Positions 45,620-54,672 of a stretch of DNA of 63,224 bases are shown here, one piece after another. Source of the stretch: Methyloglobulus sp. (GTDB lineage: Bacteria > Pseudomonadota > Gammaproteobacteria > Methylococcales > Methylomonadaceae); the NCBI GenBank assembly GCA_013141505.1, contig JABFQX010000054.1, positions 1 to 63,224 on the forward strand, given 5' to 3'. Made by a program: the position numbers and the translations under genes. Under the pieces are notes generated by a model. That model did no database searches, was not told the origin of the DNA, and saw only the letters and a program-made list of their open reading frames with translations. Each line of letters opens with the position of its first letter. Position 1 is the stretch's first letter.

Positions 45620-48600
45620 CTAGTGGACTATCATAGGCCGCATCATGTCATGATCTTCATGCTCAGTGATGTGGCAATGCCAAACAAACTGACCAATCCC
45701 CTCAAACTTCATCCGTACCCGTGTAACCTGGCCTTGGACAATTTCACCGGGTTTACCGGGTGGAATGTAAGACTCAGCAGGGTAAGCAATAACCGTTTCT
45801 TTCCAACCTATTTCTGCAGGCAAGGGAAGTGTGGGCACTGTCGTTCCGGCACACGCTGAAACTACGCCATTGATGGCTGTAAGCGGTGTTGCCGAATAAC
45901 AGATATTTTGCAGGGTTCCACTTGCGCCTAATACGGCGCTGAACGGTTGCCGTTCAAGCACCTGGAATGCACCGTCATGCAAATGGACTGGGTGAGCATC
46001 AACAGAGCTGTTGAAGATTTCCCAAGTTTCTACTGTATTGGCAAAAGGCTGTTCCGTGATTGGGTTAGTCCAATCTAGGAAGCCATCTGTCGGTGTACCC
46101 AAAATTGGGTTCACACGACCAAACTGATCCAGTTTTTCGCCGAGCAATACTTGATGCGCGGGTGCGGCAGGATTGGTGTTCACCAAAGTTGGGATCGGTG
46201 TCCGCAATGACGCAGGCAACGCAGGCACAACCGGCACCGCAGGATTCAATGGGATGTTGACCCTGATCTGCATGATCTGATCAGCCAAACCTAATGTTGG
46301 TGGAGCAGGTGGCGCACAAAGACCCGTATTGCCACCGGCAACAGCCACAGGACACGCATTCTTTCTACCATACGGTTGGTTTGCTGTGTTTCTGATAGTG
46401 ATGTTTCGTCCCAATAATGTTGAGAAATCCACTACGATATCATAACGTTCAGCAGGTGCTATGGTTAAGGTATTGGTTGTGATTGGCGCATTCAAAAAGC
46501 CACCTTCGGTTCCGATAACCTGGAAGGGTACGGTGGTGGCGGTTCCTGCCTGATTTAGTGTCAACGTATAGAAGCGTGCATTTGAGCCATTCAGCAAGCG
46601 CAGACGATATTTACGCGGCTCAACTTGCAGATAAGGCCAAGACACGCCGTTCACCACCATGACATCACCAAAGAACTCAGGGTTCGCACTTGGATCAGCT
46701 GTTGTACCTGTACCGGTGTTAATGTCAAAATCAGGGTACGCTAAATCACCGTTGCGTTTAAACATGCGGTCTTGTAAAACCAATGGCACTTCATATTGGC
46801 CGGAAGGGATCTTATTGCCGTTAATCAACGCCATTTCGTTATCATCACGGATCATGTACAAGCCCGCCAACCCTGCATACACGTTGTTACGGGTCATACC
46901 TAAAGTATGATCGTGATACCACAACATGGTTGATTCTTGGTTGTTGGTGTAATCAAACGGATTTGGATTGTACGGTACTGTCGGGTTGGCCGATGTTGCA
47001 CCACCAATTGCACCTGTTGGTGAAGACCAGCCTTCTGAATAACCGTCGCTGCCTTGATCAATCACTTGTGCGCCATGTAAATGGGCAACACTACGAATAT
47101 CCGGTTCAATCGCGCCAGGATTAATGCCTTGCGGTGGATCGGTCAAAATAATACCTTGAGCAACTAAGCTCGCAGTCACTGCAGGCCACGGATTCATCTG
47201 ACGACCCGCCATTGCACCATGAATGGTATGGTCAATCGCTGCCAAATGCAGTGCCGTACCCGAGCGAGAGTCGGTATATTTGACTTTAACGGGTTTACCT
47301 AAGCCAGAGGTATTGCTGACATGGGTAGAACGCGCTTCGATGGTGTGTGCTGGATAGCTGTAAGTATCTGGACGCGCAGGGTCACCATAAGCAAATACAT
47401 TGGTCGCCGGAAAACCCGGCGGCAAGATTTGTGACTTAACTTGTTTAATGTCCAGATTATAAGAATCGGTACCGGCCAATGTAATCGTATCCGGGGTATG
47501 CTTAAAGAACGGCGCATTGGGGTTAGGCAATGGCATCGCATACTTTGGAATAACAGCAGGATCGATCACTTGGTAAGTGAACGGACTTTGACCCACAACC
47601 AATGGCGCAGCGGCTGGCAGGACATAAGCAGCAACCGCTGTAGCAACAGTCAAATTGACCGGGCCATTATTTGCCAAATTTGCTTCATTTAGCACACCGG
47701 CAACAGAAGCAACGAACGGCGTTGCCAGTACAGTTGCTGAAGAGGGTGTCACAGGAATACGCAAACGGGTATTAGCCCCCGCAGGTAAGTCTTTATTGTA
47801 GGTACAATTGACAACTTGCCCTGTCGTTAGACAGACCCAACTGTCGGCAATACGCGAAAACTTCGCGGGTGCGCTAACGGTTGAAGGCATTGTGAAAGTA
47901 AGGTTAATCGGCGCTTTGGCAACACTGCCGACGTTACTGACCCGTGCTTCTATTTGGCTCATGGTGGTTATCATCAAGGCCGGAGCAGGGTTTCTTAGCG
48001 TGACTGATACATCAGGCAATGCTGCAACAGTAGTCGTAACTGCCGCTGAAGTGGATGTGCCTACAGAACCACCAGCAGTCGTTGCAAAAGTGACCACTTT
48101 CGCCCCTGCTGTAGTCGGTAAGACGTTGACGGTTACTGGTGTCACTACATTAGATGCCAGCGGCGCCGGTAAAGTACAGGTCACTACTTGTGCCGCCGCC
48201 GCGCAACCCGGAGAAGCCTGGAAGGTTAACCCTGCCGGCAATGTACTCTTCACGGTTGTTGCTACTGCAGTTGGAGTGACTGACGTGTTAGTAACGGTTG
48301 CTGTATAGGCATAAGGCGTATTGACCATGCCAGTCGCAGGGCCAACCAAGGTCGTCGTGAAAGCAGGTGGGGCAACAGCACTTACTACGGTTGAAACTGC
48401 GTTTGAAGTCACTGAAAGAGGTATCAACATACCGCCACCAGAAACAGTCATGCTTACCGCTTTCGTACCTGTTGTCGTTGATTTCAACACAATAGGGAAT
48501 GATACTGGCGCGTTACGCGGTATCGAGGTCGTGCGTTTACAAGATGCCGTAGTCGTACCTGTACAGGTAAAGCCGGAAGCCACGCTGCCTGACGATGCAG

Positions 48601-48916
48601 GTACTAGCGTCATACCTGCTGGCAACGCTTTGCTCACCGTAGTGGTGCCAATTGATGCAGTAGTCCCGGTTTCGGTAACAGTTGCAGTGTACGTAATGTT
48701 GCTGTTAATACCCGCACCAATTGGCCCAATCGGTGTTAAAGCAATCGTAAAAGTGACTGCAGCGGAAGCGACTTGTGCGCCACCAAAAAATAAAGCACAT
48801 CCTAGTGCTAATGACAGTGGCTTCAATCTTGGCATTGAAGTCAATGAGGTCGATTTTCTCGCACCCGTCATTTTGTCGCCACCCGCATCAGGCGGCAGTT
48901 GGAAATTAGATCCCAT
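45620..48916 (-). CDS. Secreted multicopper oxidase fused to N-terminal Ig-like (DUF11/CARDB) repeats
   Basis: About 1098 residues from ATG at 48916, which has AGAGGA nine bases upstream. A signal region (LKPLSLALGCALFFGGAQVA) is followed by three ~120-residue Ig-like repeats, Thr/Val/Ala-rich, with phrases such as TYTATVTETG, AYTATVTNTSV and IEARVSNVGS. From ~430 on it is a CotA/laccase-type multicopper oxidase. All four copper motifs are present: HLHGAQV (~612), WYHDHTLG (~665), HPVHLHDGAF (~974) and HCHITEHEDHDMM (~1080). The Met after the last motif fits a T1 axial ligand. Substrate is unknown: Cu(I), Mn(II) or phenolics are possible. Such a long Ig-repeat arm on a laccase is unusual. Confidence 0.85.
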   Translation of the reverse strand: MGSNFQLPPDAGGDKMTGARKSTSLTSMPRLKPLSLALGCALFFGGAQVASAAVTFTIALTPIGPIGAGINSNITYTATVTETGTTASIGTTTVSKALPAGMTLVPASSGSVASGFTCTGTTTASCKRTTSIPRNAPVSFPIVLKSTTTGTKAVSMTVSGGGMLIPLSVTSNAVSTVVSAVAPPAFTTTLVGPATGMVNTPYAYTATVTNTSVTPTAVATTVKSTLPAGLTFQASPGCAAAAQVVTCTLPAPLASNVVTPVTVNVLPTTAGAKVVTFATTAGGSVGTSTSAAVTTTVAALPDVSVTLRNPAPALMITTMSQIEARVSNVGSVAKAPINLTFTMPSTVSAPAKFSRIADSWVCLTTGQVVNCTYNKDLPAGANTRLRIPVTPSSATVLATPFVASVAGVLNEANLANNGPVNLTVATAVAAYVLPAAAPLVVGQSPFTYQVIDPAVIPKYAMPLPNPNAPFFKHTPDTITLAGTDSYNLDIKQVKSQILPPGFPATNVFAYGDPARPDTYSYPAHTIEARSTHVSNTSGLGKPVKVKYTDSRSGTALHLAAIDHTIHGAMAGRQMNPWPAVTASLVAQGIILTDPPQGINPGAIEPDIRSVAHLHGAQVIDQGSDGYSEGWSSPTGAIGGATSANPTVPYNPNPFDYTNNQESTMLWYHDHTLGMTRNNVYAGLAGLYMIRDDNEMALINGNKIPSGQYEVPLVLQDRMFKRNGDLAYPDFDINTGTGTTADPSANPEFFGDVMVVNGVSWPYLQVEPRKYRLRLLNGSNARFYTLTLNQAGTATTVPFQVIGTEGGFLNAPITTNTLTIAPAERYDIVVDFSTLLGRNITIRNTANQPYGRKNACPVAVAGGNTGLCAPPAPPTLGLADQIMQIRVNIPLNPAVPVVPALPASLRTPIPTLVNTNPAAPAHQVLLGEKLDQFGRVNPILGTPTDGFLDWTNPITEQPFANTVETWEIFNSSVDAHPVHLHDGAFQVLERQPFSAVLGASGTLQNICYSATPLTAINGVVSACAGTTVPTLPLPAEIGWKETVIAYPAESYIPPGKPGEIVQGQVTRVRMKFEGIGQFVWHCHITEHEDHDMMRPMIVH

Positions 48917-49746
48917 ATATAAAATTCCTCTCATTATTTGTTTATAAAACAGCTTTAATAACTTTAATCAGCGACCGCCAGGATGGTTTTTGTTAGAAAA
49001 CAAACCTAGTCACGTTATCCAAAAGGAAAACCCCCTGTTTCTGGATTTTCTCAGTTATTATCTTTCATCAGTTTTTCATGTCTTCATGAAACCAGCGATA
49101 TTCAAGCAACATTTCCTTTGCAGCTATTGACTACTCGGCAATAGGGTTTAGCTACCGAAATAATTTATAGCAAGTTACATGCCAAATAAAAAATTCGCTT
49201 TCAATTCAACACCGATTAATTAGTTTGAACAGTCTGCTTAATGGTGTCTTAAGATTTGATGACTTTAAGTGCATATCTAGCTATACACTTAAAACTGAGG
49301 TGGATAGATTTAATTAGTATAAAAGTGTTAACTATTAATGATTAATAGAGGTTTATCGCTATCTTTCTTGCGTGTAAGCAATTACAAAGGTATGTAATCT
49401 TTTTATTACAAATAAATTTTTTAAGGCCCTGCCAAAATGAAAAACAATTATAGAATCGGCCTTGTGAAGTTTTAATTTCCTTTCGCCCTTTTGCCATTGG
49501 GTACGGACGGTTTTAAACATTAATCAATAATTTGAACGCTGCAATACCAATCCCAATAAGTTGACGTACGCCCCCTCATCCCAGCCGCAACCCTCTGGAA
49601 AAGGTTTCAATGAGCACTTATTGGGATTGGTATACCACGCGGGCAATTAATCAGCGTGGCCGTTTCCAGTGTCTTTCTTCCAACATTTATTGAGCTGACC
49701 AATCAATTTCCGAGTGATAGCTGAAACTTAAGTGGTTGTTATTCAA
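48917..49746. other. 830-base gap upstream of the multicopper oxidase
   Basis: AT-rich, no open reading frame that looks real, no tRNA. It contains a perfect 18-base inverted repeat (49544-49561 and 49616-49633), listed separately. The region near 48917-49100 should hold the promoter of the oxidase gene. Confidence 0.5.
49544..49633. repeat. 90-base element with perfect 18-base inverted ends
   Basis: ATACCAATCCCAATAAGT at 49544-49561 and ACTTATTGGGATTGGTAT at 49616-49633 are exact inverted copies enclosing 54 GC-richer bases. It could be a small mobile repeat or a long-loop hairpin. No target duplication is evident. Confidence 0.75.
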
Positions 49747-50712
49747 TTACAACCATCCTACTTTTTTAAATCGGCGATACAAAATACAACAGACCAGCGT
49801 AATCAAACCTAATGCTGCCGGATAACCATACTTTAAGCGTAACTCGGGCATAGTATCAAAATTCATGCCCCAAACTCCGGCGAAAGCGGTCGCGACCGCG
49901 AAAATTCCGGCCCAGGCGGCAAGACGTTTGGTGACTTCACCTTCTTCAATAGCCACCATGGACAAGTTGACCTGAATCGCCGTACCAATCGTATCCCGGA
50001 TAGTATCTATCGAGGCATTAATATGTAAAAGGTGATCAAACACATCGCGGAAATATTCCTGGGAATTGATACACACCTTAGGCACCCTGCCCCGATACAG
50101 CTTGCCAGTTTCTTCCATCAACGGCGCAACGGCATGTTTAAGCACCATAACCTTACGTTTAAGCGCATACAGCCTTTCAATATTCGATCTTGCCGAACCT
50201 TTTACAAAAATCGCTTCTTCAATATCTTCAAGCTCCGTTTCGAACGCATCCAGGATAGGAAAATAGCGATCAACGACGGCATCCATCAGCGCATAAAACA
50301 CAAAACCCGCGCCTTGGCTTAACAAATGCGGCTCGCGTTCACATCGCGCCCGCACCCCAAGAAAGCCATTGTTGCTGCGATTACGCACCGAAAGCACATA
50401 ATTTAAACCGACAAAAACATCAACCTCCCCAATGTCAACCTCATGACCGGCCAAATTAACCAAGTGCATGACAGCAAAAATCGAATCGCCATATTCGTCT
50501 ACCTTCGGCCGCTGGTGGCTGTGCCATGAATCTTCGACCGCGAGTGCATGCAAATCAAATTCTTCACGCATTTTCTCCAGCTCCGACAACACGGCATCTT
50601 GCAACGCCACCCAGACAAAACAGCCCGGTATTTCCAAGTAATCGCTGATTTCCTCAATCGTAATGTCCTTGAGCTTTTTGCCTTCCTGATAAGCGACGCA
50701 GTTGATTAGCAT
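49747..50712 (-). CDS. corA: CorA-family magnesium/cobalt transporter
   Basis: A 321-residue CorA. The cytoplasmic funnel (VALQDAVLSELEKMREEF, EDSWHSHQRPKV) is followed by the long stalk helix and two C-terminal membrane helices. The pore signature GMN lies in VWGMNFDTMPEL between them, and the C-terminus RRFKKVGWL is basic as in CorA. It mediates Mg2+ (or Co2+/Ni2+) uptake. It is divergent from ispG across 250 bases. Confidence 0.92.
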   Translation of the reverse strand: MLINCVAYQEGKKLKDITIEEISDYLEIPGCFVWVALQDAVLSELEKMREEFDLHALAVEDSWHSHQRPKVDEYGDSIFAVMHLVNLAGHEVDIGEVDVFVGLNYVLSVRNRSNNGFLGVRARCEREPHLLSQGAGFVFYALMDAVVDRYFPILDAFETELEDIEEAIFVKGSARSNIERLYALKRKVMVLKHAVAPLMEETGKLYRGRVPKVCINSQEYFRDVFDHLLHINASIDTIRDTIGTAIQVNLSMVAIEEGEVTKRLAAWAGIFAVATAFAGVWGMNFDTMPELRLKYGYPAALGLITLVCCILYRRFKKVGWL

Positions 50713-50962
50713 ATGTAAAAATTCTCAATAAAAAGTAACGTATATAAAGCCTAGTAAGATTGCACTTCTTCTTTAGATGATTGTAAGAATAGAACATCAA
50801 CCTATTCATTGCGCGGCAATCTGGAAAAGTAGTGTTGCTTGCATCTTCAAAAAAACATGCTATTAACCAATGTCTTAAATTGGGAATACTGGAATATCAA
50901 AATGACGTATAATTCAACGCATTGTTTCAGATAACCATTATCTTTTCCAACTCTTTAGTCCT

Positions 50963-52210
50963 ATGTCTATTTCCTTAAGAAAAATTACCCATCAAGTTTC
51001 AGTTGGCAACGTTAAAGTCGGGGGCGGCGCGCCGATTGTCGTCCAGTCGATGACCAATACCGATACCGCCGACATAACGTCAACCGTCAAGCAAATTATC
51101 GAATTATCGACGGCAGGTTCTGAATTGGTGCGGATTACCGTCAATAACGAAGAAGCGGCGGCGGCGGTTCCAGAAATTCGCAACCAATTGGTTAAAGCCG
51201 GATATTCCGTGCCGATTGTCGGAGATTTTCATTTTAACGGCCACAAATTACTGGAAAAATACCCGGATTGTGCGGAAGCATTGGATAAATACCGCATCAA
51301 TCCGGGCAATGTCGGGCGTGGTAAAAGCCGTGACCCGCAATTTCAACAAATGGTGGAATTTGCGTGTCGATACAACAAGCCCGTTCGCATCGGTGTCAAC
51401 GGCGGTAGTCTTGATCAGGCCGTATTTACCCGCTTGCTCGATGAAAATCGCGCCCTGACCAATCCCGAACCATTGCCCGCCGTAACCCGCAAAGCGATTG
51501 TGTTGTCTGCGCTGGAAAGCGCCGCTAAAGCCGAAGAAATCGGCCTGGGCAAAGACCAAATTATCCTGTCCTGCAAAATCAGTAACGTCCAGGAATTAAT
51601 CAGTATCTACAAAGACTTATCCAGCCGCTGCAATTACGCCCTGCATCTTGGCTTGACTGAAGCCGGCATGGGATCCAAAGGCATCGTCTCTTCGTCTGCC
51701 GCGCTGTCAGTGTTAATGCAGCAAGGCATCGGCGACACCATCCGTATTTCACTTACCCCGGAGCCCGGCGCATCACGCACCCAAGAAGTGATCGTCGGCC
51801 AAGAAATCCTGCAAACGATGGGTTTCCGCTCCTTTACGCCAATGGTCATCTCCTGCCCCGGTTGCGGACGTACCACCAGCGATTATTTCCAGAAACTGGC
51901 AATGGACATCCAAAGCTATCTGCGTGACCAAATGCCAATCTGGCGTACCCAGTACCCTGGTGTGGAAGAAATGGAAGTGGCAGTCATGGGCTGCGTTGTC
52001 AATGGCCCCGGCGAAAGCAAAAGCGCCAATATCGGCATCAGTCTACCAGGTACCGGCGAAACGCCCGTTGCGCCCGTGTATGAAGATGGCGAAAAAACCG
52101 TCACCCTAAAAGGCGACCATATTGCGGAAGAATTTCAAGGTATCGTACAACGGTATATTGAAACGCATTACAGTGTAAAAGAGGAACAACAGGAAGCCGT
52201 TACGTCTTGA
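50963..52210 (+). CDS. ispG: 4-hydroxy-3-methylbut-2-en-1-yl diphosphate synthase (flavodoxin)
   Basis: A 415-residue Isp[21 protein letters not shown] opens the TIM-barrel, and the C-terminal [4Fe-4S] ligands are in [14 protein letters not shown] and [13 protein letters not shown]. It converts MEcPP to HMBPP, the penultimate MEP step, and so supplies precursors for the hopanoid genes at the other end of the window. It is convergent with the MNIO operon; 64 bases separate the stops with no strong terminator. Confidence 0.95.
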   Translation: MSISLRKITHQVSVGNVKVGGGAPIVVQSMTNTDTADITSTVKQIIELSTAGSELVRITVNNEEAAAAVPEIRNQLVKAGYSVPIVGDFHFNGHKLLEKYPDCAEALDKYRINPGNVGRGKSRDPQFQQMVEFACRYNKPVRIGVNGGSLDQAVFTRLLDENRALTNPEPLPAVTRKAIVLSALESAAKAEEIGLGKDQIILSCKISNVQELISIYKDLSSRCNYALHLGLTEAGMGSKGIVSSSAALSVLMQQGIGDTIRISLTPEPGASRTQEVIVGQEILQTMGFRSFTPMVISCPGCGRTTSDYFQKLAMDIQSYLRDQMPIWRTQYPGVEEMEVAVMGCVVNGPGESKSANIGISLPGTGETPVAPVYEDGEKTVTLKGDHIAEEFQGIVQRYIETHYSVKEEQQEAVTS

Positions 52211-52274
52211 GAATGAGGCGGTCAGACGAATTTTGATGCTTGCCGTTTGATTTCAGGCAGAAAATATCCTTGAC

Positions 52275-53033
52275 CTAATCGACATAATTCGTCACTGAAA
52301 TCACTGTTTTTTCTGCAAGATCCTTGAGGATTTGTAATCCGCCTTTAATAATAACATCCGGGTCAGGATGTTGAGATTCTTGGACGAGTTGGTTTAGACA
52401 CTCGCTTACCTTGGTCGACCCATGCTTCTGGATAATCTCCAGCAACCGGTAGGTAATTGAATTAATTTCAACAAACTTGACTTCGTCCGCCTGATCTCTA
52501 TAGGCGAGCAAGCAAGTCAGTTGCCCAGGCGGCTCTGCTGGTAAAAATTCGGGGGAAATAAGCTGAACTGGGTATTGATAAGCTAACGGCCATGCCAACG
52601 GCGAAAGACTTACCGTACTTTGCAATAAGTCATCCAAAGGCTGACGATTAACCTGACCGTCGTCTTTGGCTATCGACAAAGCCAGCTCAACCCATTCGTA
52701 ATGCGCCAGCTCAAGCAAAAATGGAAAATCCTCGGTATTTTCGCGCTCATTTTCGAGATAATCGAGGAATTCTTCGGCGATTTCGGAGAAATAGGGAGTT
52801 TTGGCTTGATGCTTGGCAAAAAAATCTTGCACCAGATCAAACCACTGCGAATCATCCAGAATTTTTCGGATAACGGGAAAGTTTCCGGCCAGGAAGTTTT
52901 CAATATTATTGAAAATTAATTCCCGGTACATCGCCATACGTTCTGCTTTAACGTCGGCAGGGACAGGATATTTTTCCGGTTCCCGTATGTAACGGGTGAA
53001 TTCCAGTTGTTTAGTTTTAAAATCGATAGCCAT
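52275..53033 (-). CDS. HvfC/BufC-like partner of MNIO enzyme (DUF2063)
   Basis: About 252 residues from ATG at 53033, five bases after the hvfB-like stop; an earlier start would overlap it by 34 bases. The N-terminal half is the DUF2063 fold (MYRELIFNNIENFLAGNFPV, then QDFFAKHQAKTPYFSEIAEE and ELAHYEWVELALSIA). The C-terminal half, with AYRDQADEVKFVEINSITYR, looks like the winged RRE-like domain that holds a RiPP leader. In characterised systems this protein and the MNIO enzyme together modify Cys of the precursor. It is the last gene of the unit; no DoxX-type hvfD follows. Confidence 0.82.
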   Translation of the reverse strand: MAIDFKTKQLEFTRYIREPEKYPVPADVKAERMAMYRELIFNNIENFLAGNFPVIRKILDDSQWFDLVQDFFAKHQAKTPYFSEIAEEFLDYLENERENTEDFPFLLELAHYEWVELALSIAKDDGQVNRQPLDDLLQSTVSLSPLAWPLAYQYPVQLISPEFLPAEPPGQLTCLLAYRDQADEVKFVEINSITYRLLEIIQKHGSTKVSECLNQLVQESQHPDPDVIIKGGLQILKDLAEKTVISVTNYVD

Positions 53034-53038
53034 AGCAA

Positions 53039-53890
53039 TCAAGCGGACTTTCTTTGGTGTTGATGCTGCCAATCATTCTGTATCGTCTTGATAGTATTGA
53101 TTTCTTTTAACAATTCAGCCAATGGTGGGATGTTAAAATCGCGCTCCAGTAGAGTCGGAAATACGCCAAACAATTCATAGGCCTTGCCCAGTAACTTCCA
53201 CACCGGGTCGATAATATCCGCGCCGTGCGTGTCTACCAGAAAATCTTCGGCTTCGGCATAATGTCCGGCAATATGGGCGTAGGCAATTCGATGGGCGGGC
53301 ATGGCTTTTAGGAAGGCTTCCGCATCATAGCCATGATTAATACTGTTGACATAGATATTATTGATGTCCAACAGCACATTGCAATCCGCTTCATTGACCA
53401 CGGCATTAAAAAAATCAATTTCGGCCATTTCCTGACCAGGAGCGGCATAATAAGAGACGTTTTCGATGGCGATGCGCTGTTCCAGAATATCCTGCACCCG
53501 CTTGATCCGTGCGGCCACATGCTTGATAGCATCTTCAGTGAACGGAATCGGCATCAGGTCATACAAATGCCCTTCATTACTGCAATAGCTTAAATGCTCG
53601 CTGTATAGCTTGACACTGTGTTCGGCCATAAACTTTTTAACTTCGCGAACAAAGGCTTCATCCAGAGGATCAGTACTACCAAGCGATAACGACAAGCCAT
53701 GACAAATGAAGTCATGGCGTTCAGTCATCGCCCGAAACTGGCGGCCGGATTTTCCACCGATAGTGATCCAATTTTCTGGTGCCACTTCGTAAAAACCGAC
53801 ATCATCCAGGGGTGACTCGACAATTTGATTTAATATTGAACGGCGCAAACCTAAACCGGCATCGCGCACTAGATAGTTGGTTATACCCAT
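53039..53890 (-). CDS. MNIO (DUF692) iron oxidase of bufferin/HvfB type
   Basis: About 283 residues from ATG at 53890. The family motifs are all present: CHGLSLSLGS, YSEHLSYC, IAIENVSYY, VLLDINNIYVNSINHGYDA, AYAHIAGH, DTHGADI and LLERDFNIP. The His, Glu and Asp in these bind two to three irons. MNIOs oxidise Cys of peptide precursors; HvfB/BufB makes oxazolone-thioamide or thiooxazole groups that bind copper. The precursor is almost certainly the Cys-rich gene just upstream. A hairpin at 53916-53939 lies between the two and may set their ratio. Confidence 0.9.
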   Translation of the reverse strand: MGITNYLVRDAGLGLRRSILNQIVESPLDDVGFYEVAPENWITIGGKSGRQFRAMTERHDFICHGLSLSLGSTDPLDEAFVREVKKFMAEHSVKLYSEHLSYCSNEGHLYDLMPIPFTEDAIKHVAARIKRVQDILEQRIAIENVSYYAAPGQEMAEIDFFNAVVNEADCNVLLDINNIYVNSINHGYDAEAFLKAMPAHRIAYAHIAGHYAEAEDFLVDTHGADIIDPVWKLLGKAYELFGVFPTLLERDFNIPPLAELLKEINTIKTIQNDWQHQHQRKSA

Positions 53891-53915
53891 TCGAACACCT
53901 GACCAGATTTGCAAT

Positions 53916-53939
53916 AGGAGGGCGATTTAACGCCCTCCT
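53916..53939 (-). promoter_or_regulatory. Intercistronic hairpin between precursor and MNIO genes
   Basis: AGGAGGGCG at 53916-53924 and CGCCCTCCT at 53931-53939 form a perfect nine-pair stem with a six-base loop. No U-run follows. Position between an abundant small precursor gene and its enzyme suggests attenuation or mRNA stabilisation rather than full termination. Confidence 0.65.
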
Positions 53940-53979
53940 CCGTGTCATGCAGATTTGTAAACGTTAGCTATCGCTAAGT

Positions 53980-54510
53980 TTATTTTGCTGGTGTCGCAGG
54001 TTTCATGCTCGCACCACAAGCGCCGTCCTTACCTTTCATCATTTCGTTGCAGCCTTGCATGCCTTCTCCGCAACCTTTCATTTTCGCGCCACAAGCGCCT
54101 TCTGTAGTTTTTGCTGCTTCGCAATTTTTCATGTTTTCCTGGCAGGCTGCACCACATTTGCCTTCTGCGGATTTATTCATGCCGCAGGCGCCTTCTTTGC
54201 CTTTCATCATGGCACCACAGGATTTTTCCATGCCCGGCTTCATTTTGCCGTCTTTCATCATGGCACCGCAGGCGCCTTCTGTTTTGCCCGCAGTTGCTTT
54301 GCTGCCGGCACAAGCACCTTCAGCCGTCTTTTTGGCTTCTGGCATGCCCATGGATGCGCCGCATTTCATTTCTGCCAACTGCATATAACCTGAAGACAGT
54401 TCCGTCATTGCAAAGGGATTGGCTTCGGCATTAGCCACGGTTGCAGAAAATGTTGAAATAAGAGCGACACCCATTGCGGTCGCCAAAGGTGATTTATTGA
54501 TTTTCTTCAT
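53980..54510 (-). CDS. HvfA/bufferin-like Cys-rich RiPP precursor
   Basis: A 176-residue precursor from ATG at 54510 (CTGGAG eight bases upstream). The Sec signal peptide ends near ATVANA, followed by ANPFAMTELSSGYMQLA, a hallmark of HvfA precursors. The remaining ~130 residues are Gly/Ala/Lys/Met-rich with 12 Cys. Motifs are EGAC (four times), EGKC (once), DGAC (once), KSCG, KGCG, KNCE and QGCNE. Known bufferins use EGKCG(E) as the modified core, so the Lys-to-Ala change in most units is unusual. It should be exported, modified on Cys by the MNIO pair, and bind copper in the periplasm. Confidence 0.85.
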   Translation of the reverse strand: MKKINKSPLATAMGVALISTFSATVANAEANPFAMTELSSGYMQLAEMKCGASMGMPEAKKTAEGACAGSKATAGKTEGACGAMMKDGKMKPGMEKSCGAMMKGKEGACGMNKSAEGKCGAACQENMKNCEAAKTTEGACGAKMKGCGEGMQGCNEMMKGKDGACGASMKPATPAK

Positions 54511-54672
54511 ACTATTAACTCCAGGGTTGTTATATAAAAGCATCGATACCTTAACATATCGAATGCGGGTCACGATACTCTCCCAGAACTGAACAAGGGA
54601 TGAATAACTTAACAATCGTCATACTTTACCGCCGTTTAACTATACAGGCAGTGCAGAATTCTTTCCAGCAAA

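Noticed and set aside
47808-48947. Long plus-strand reading frames opposite the Ig-repeat part of the multicopper oxidase
   Set aside because: They are low-complexity Val/Thr/Ala translations of the opposite strand of a repetitive coding region, with no ribosome sites; the minus-strand protein has clear domains.
54005-54434. Overlapping plus-strand frames opposite the RiPP precursor
   Set aside because: All three plus frames stay open because the minus-strand gene is repetitive and Gly/Ala/Cys-rich; no homology or start signals.
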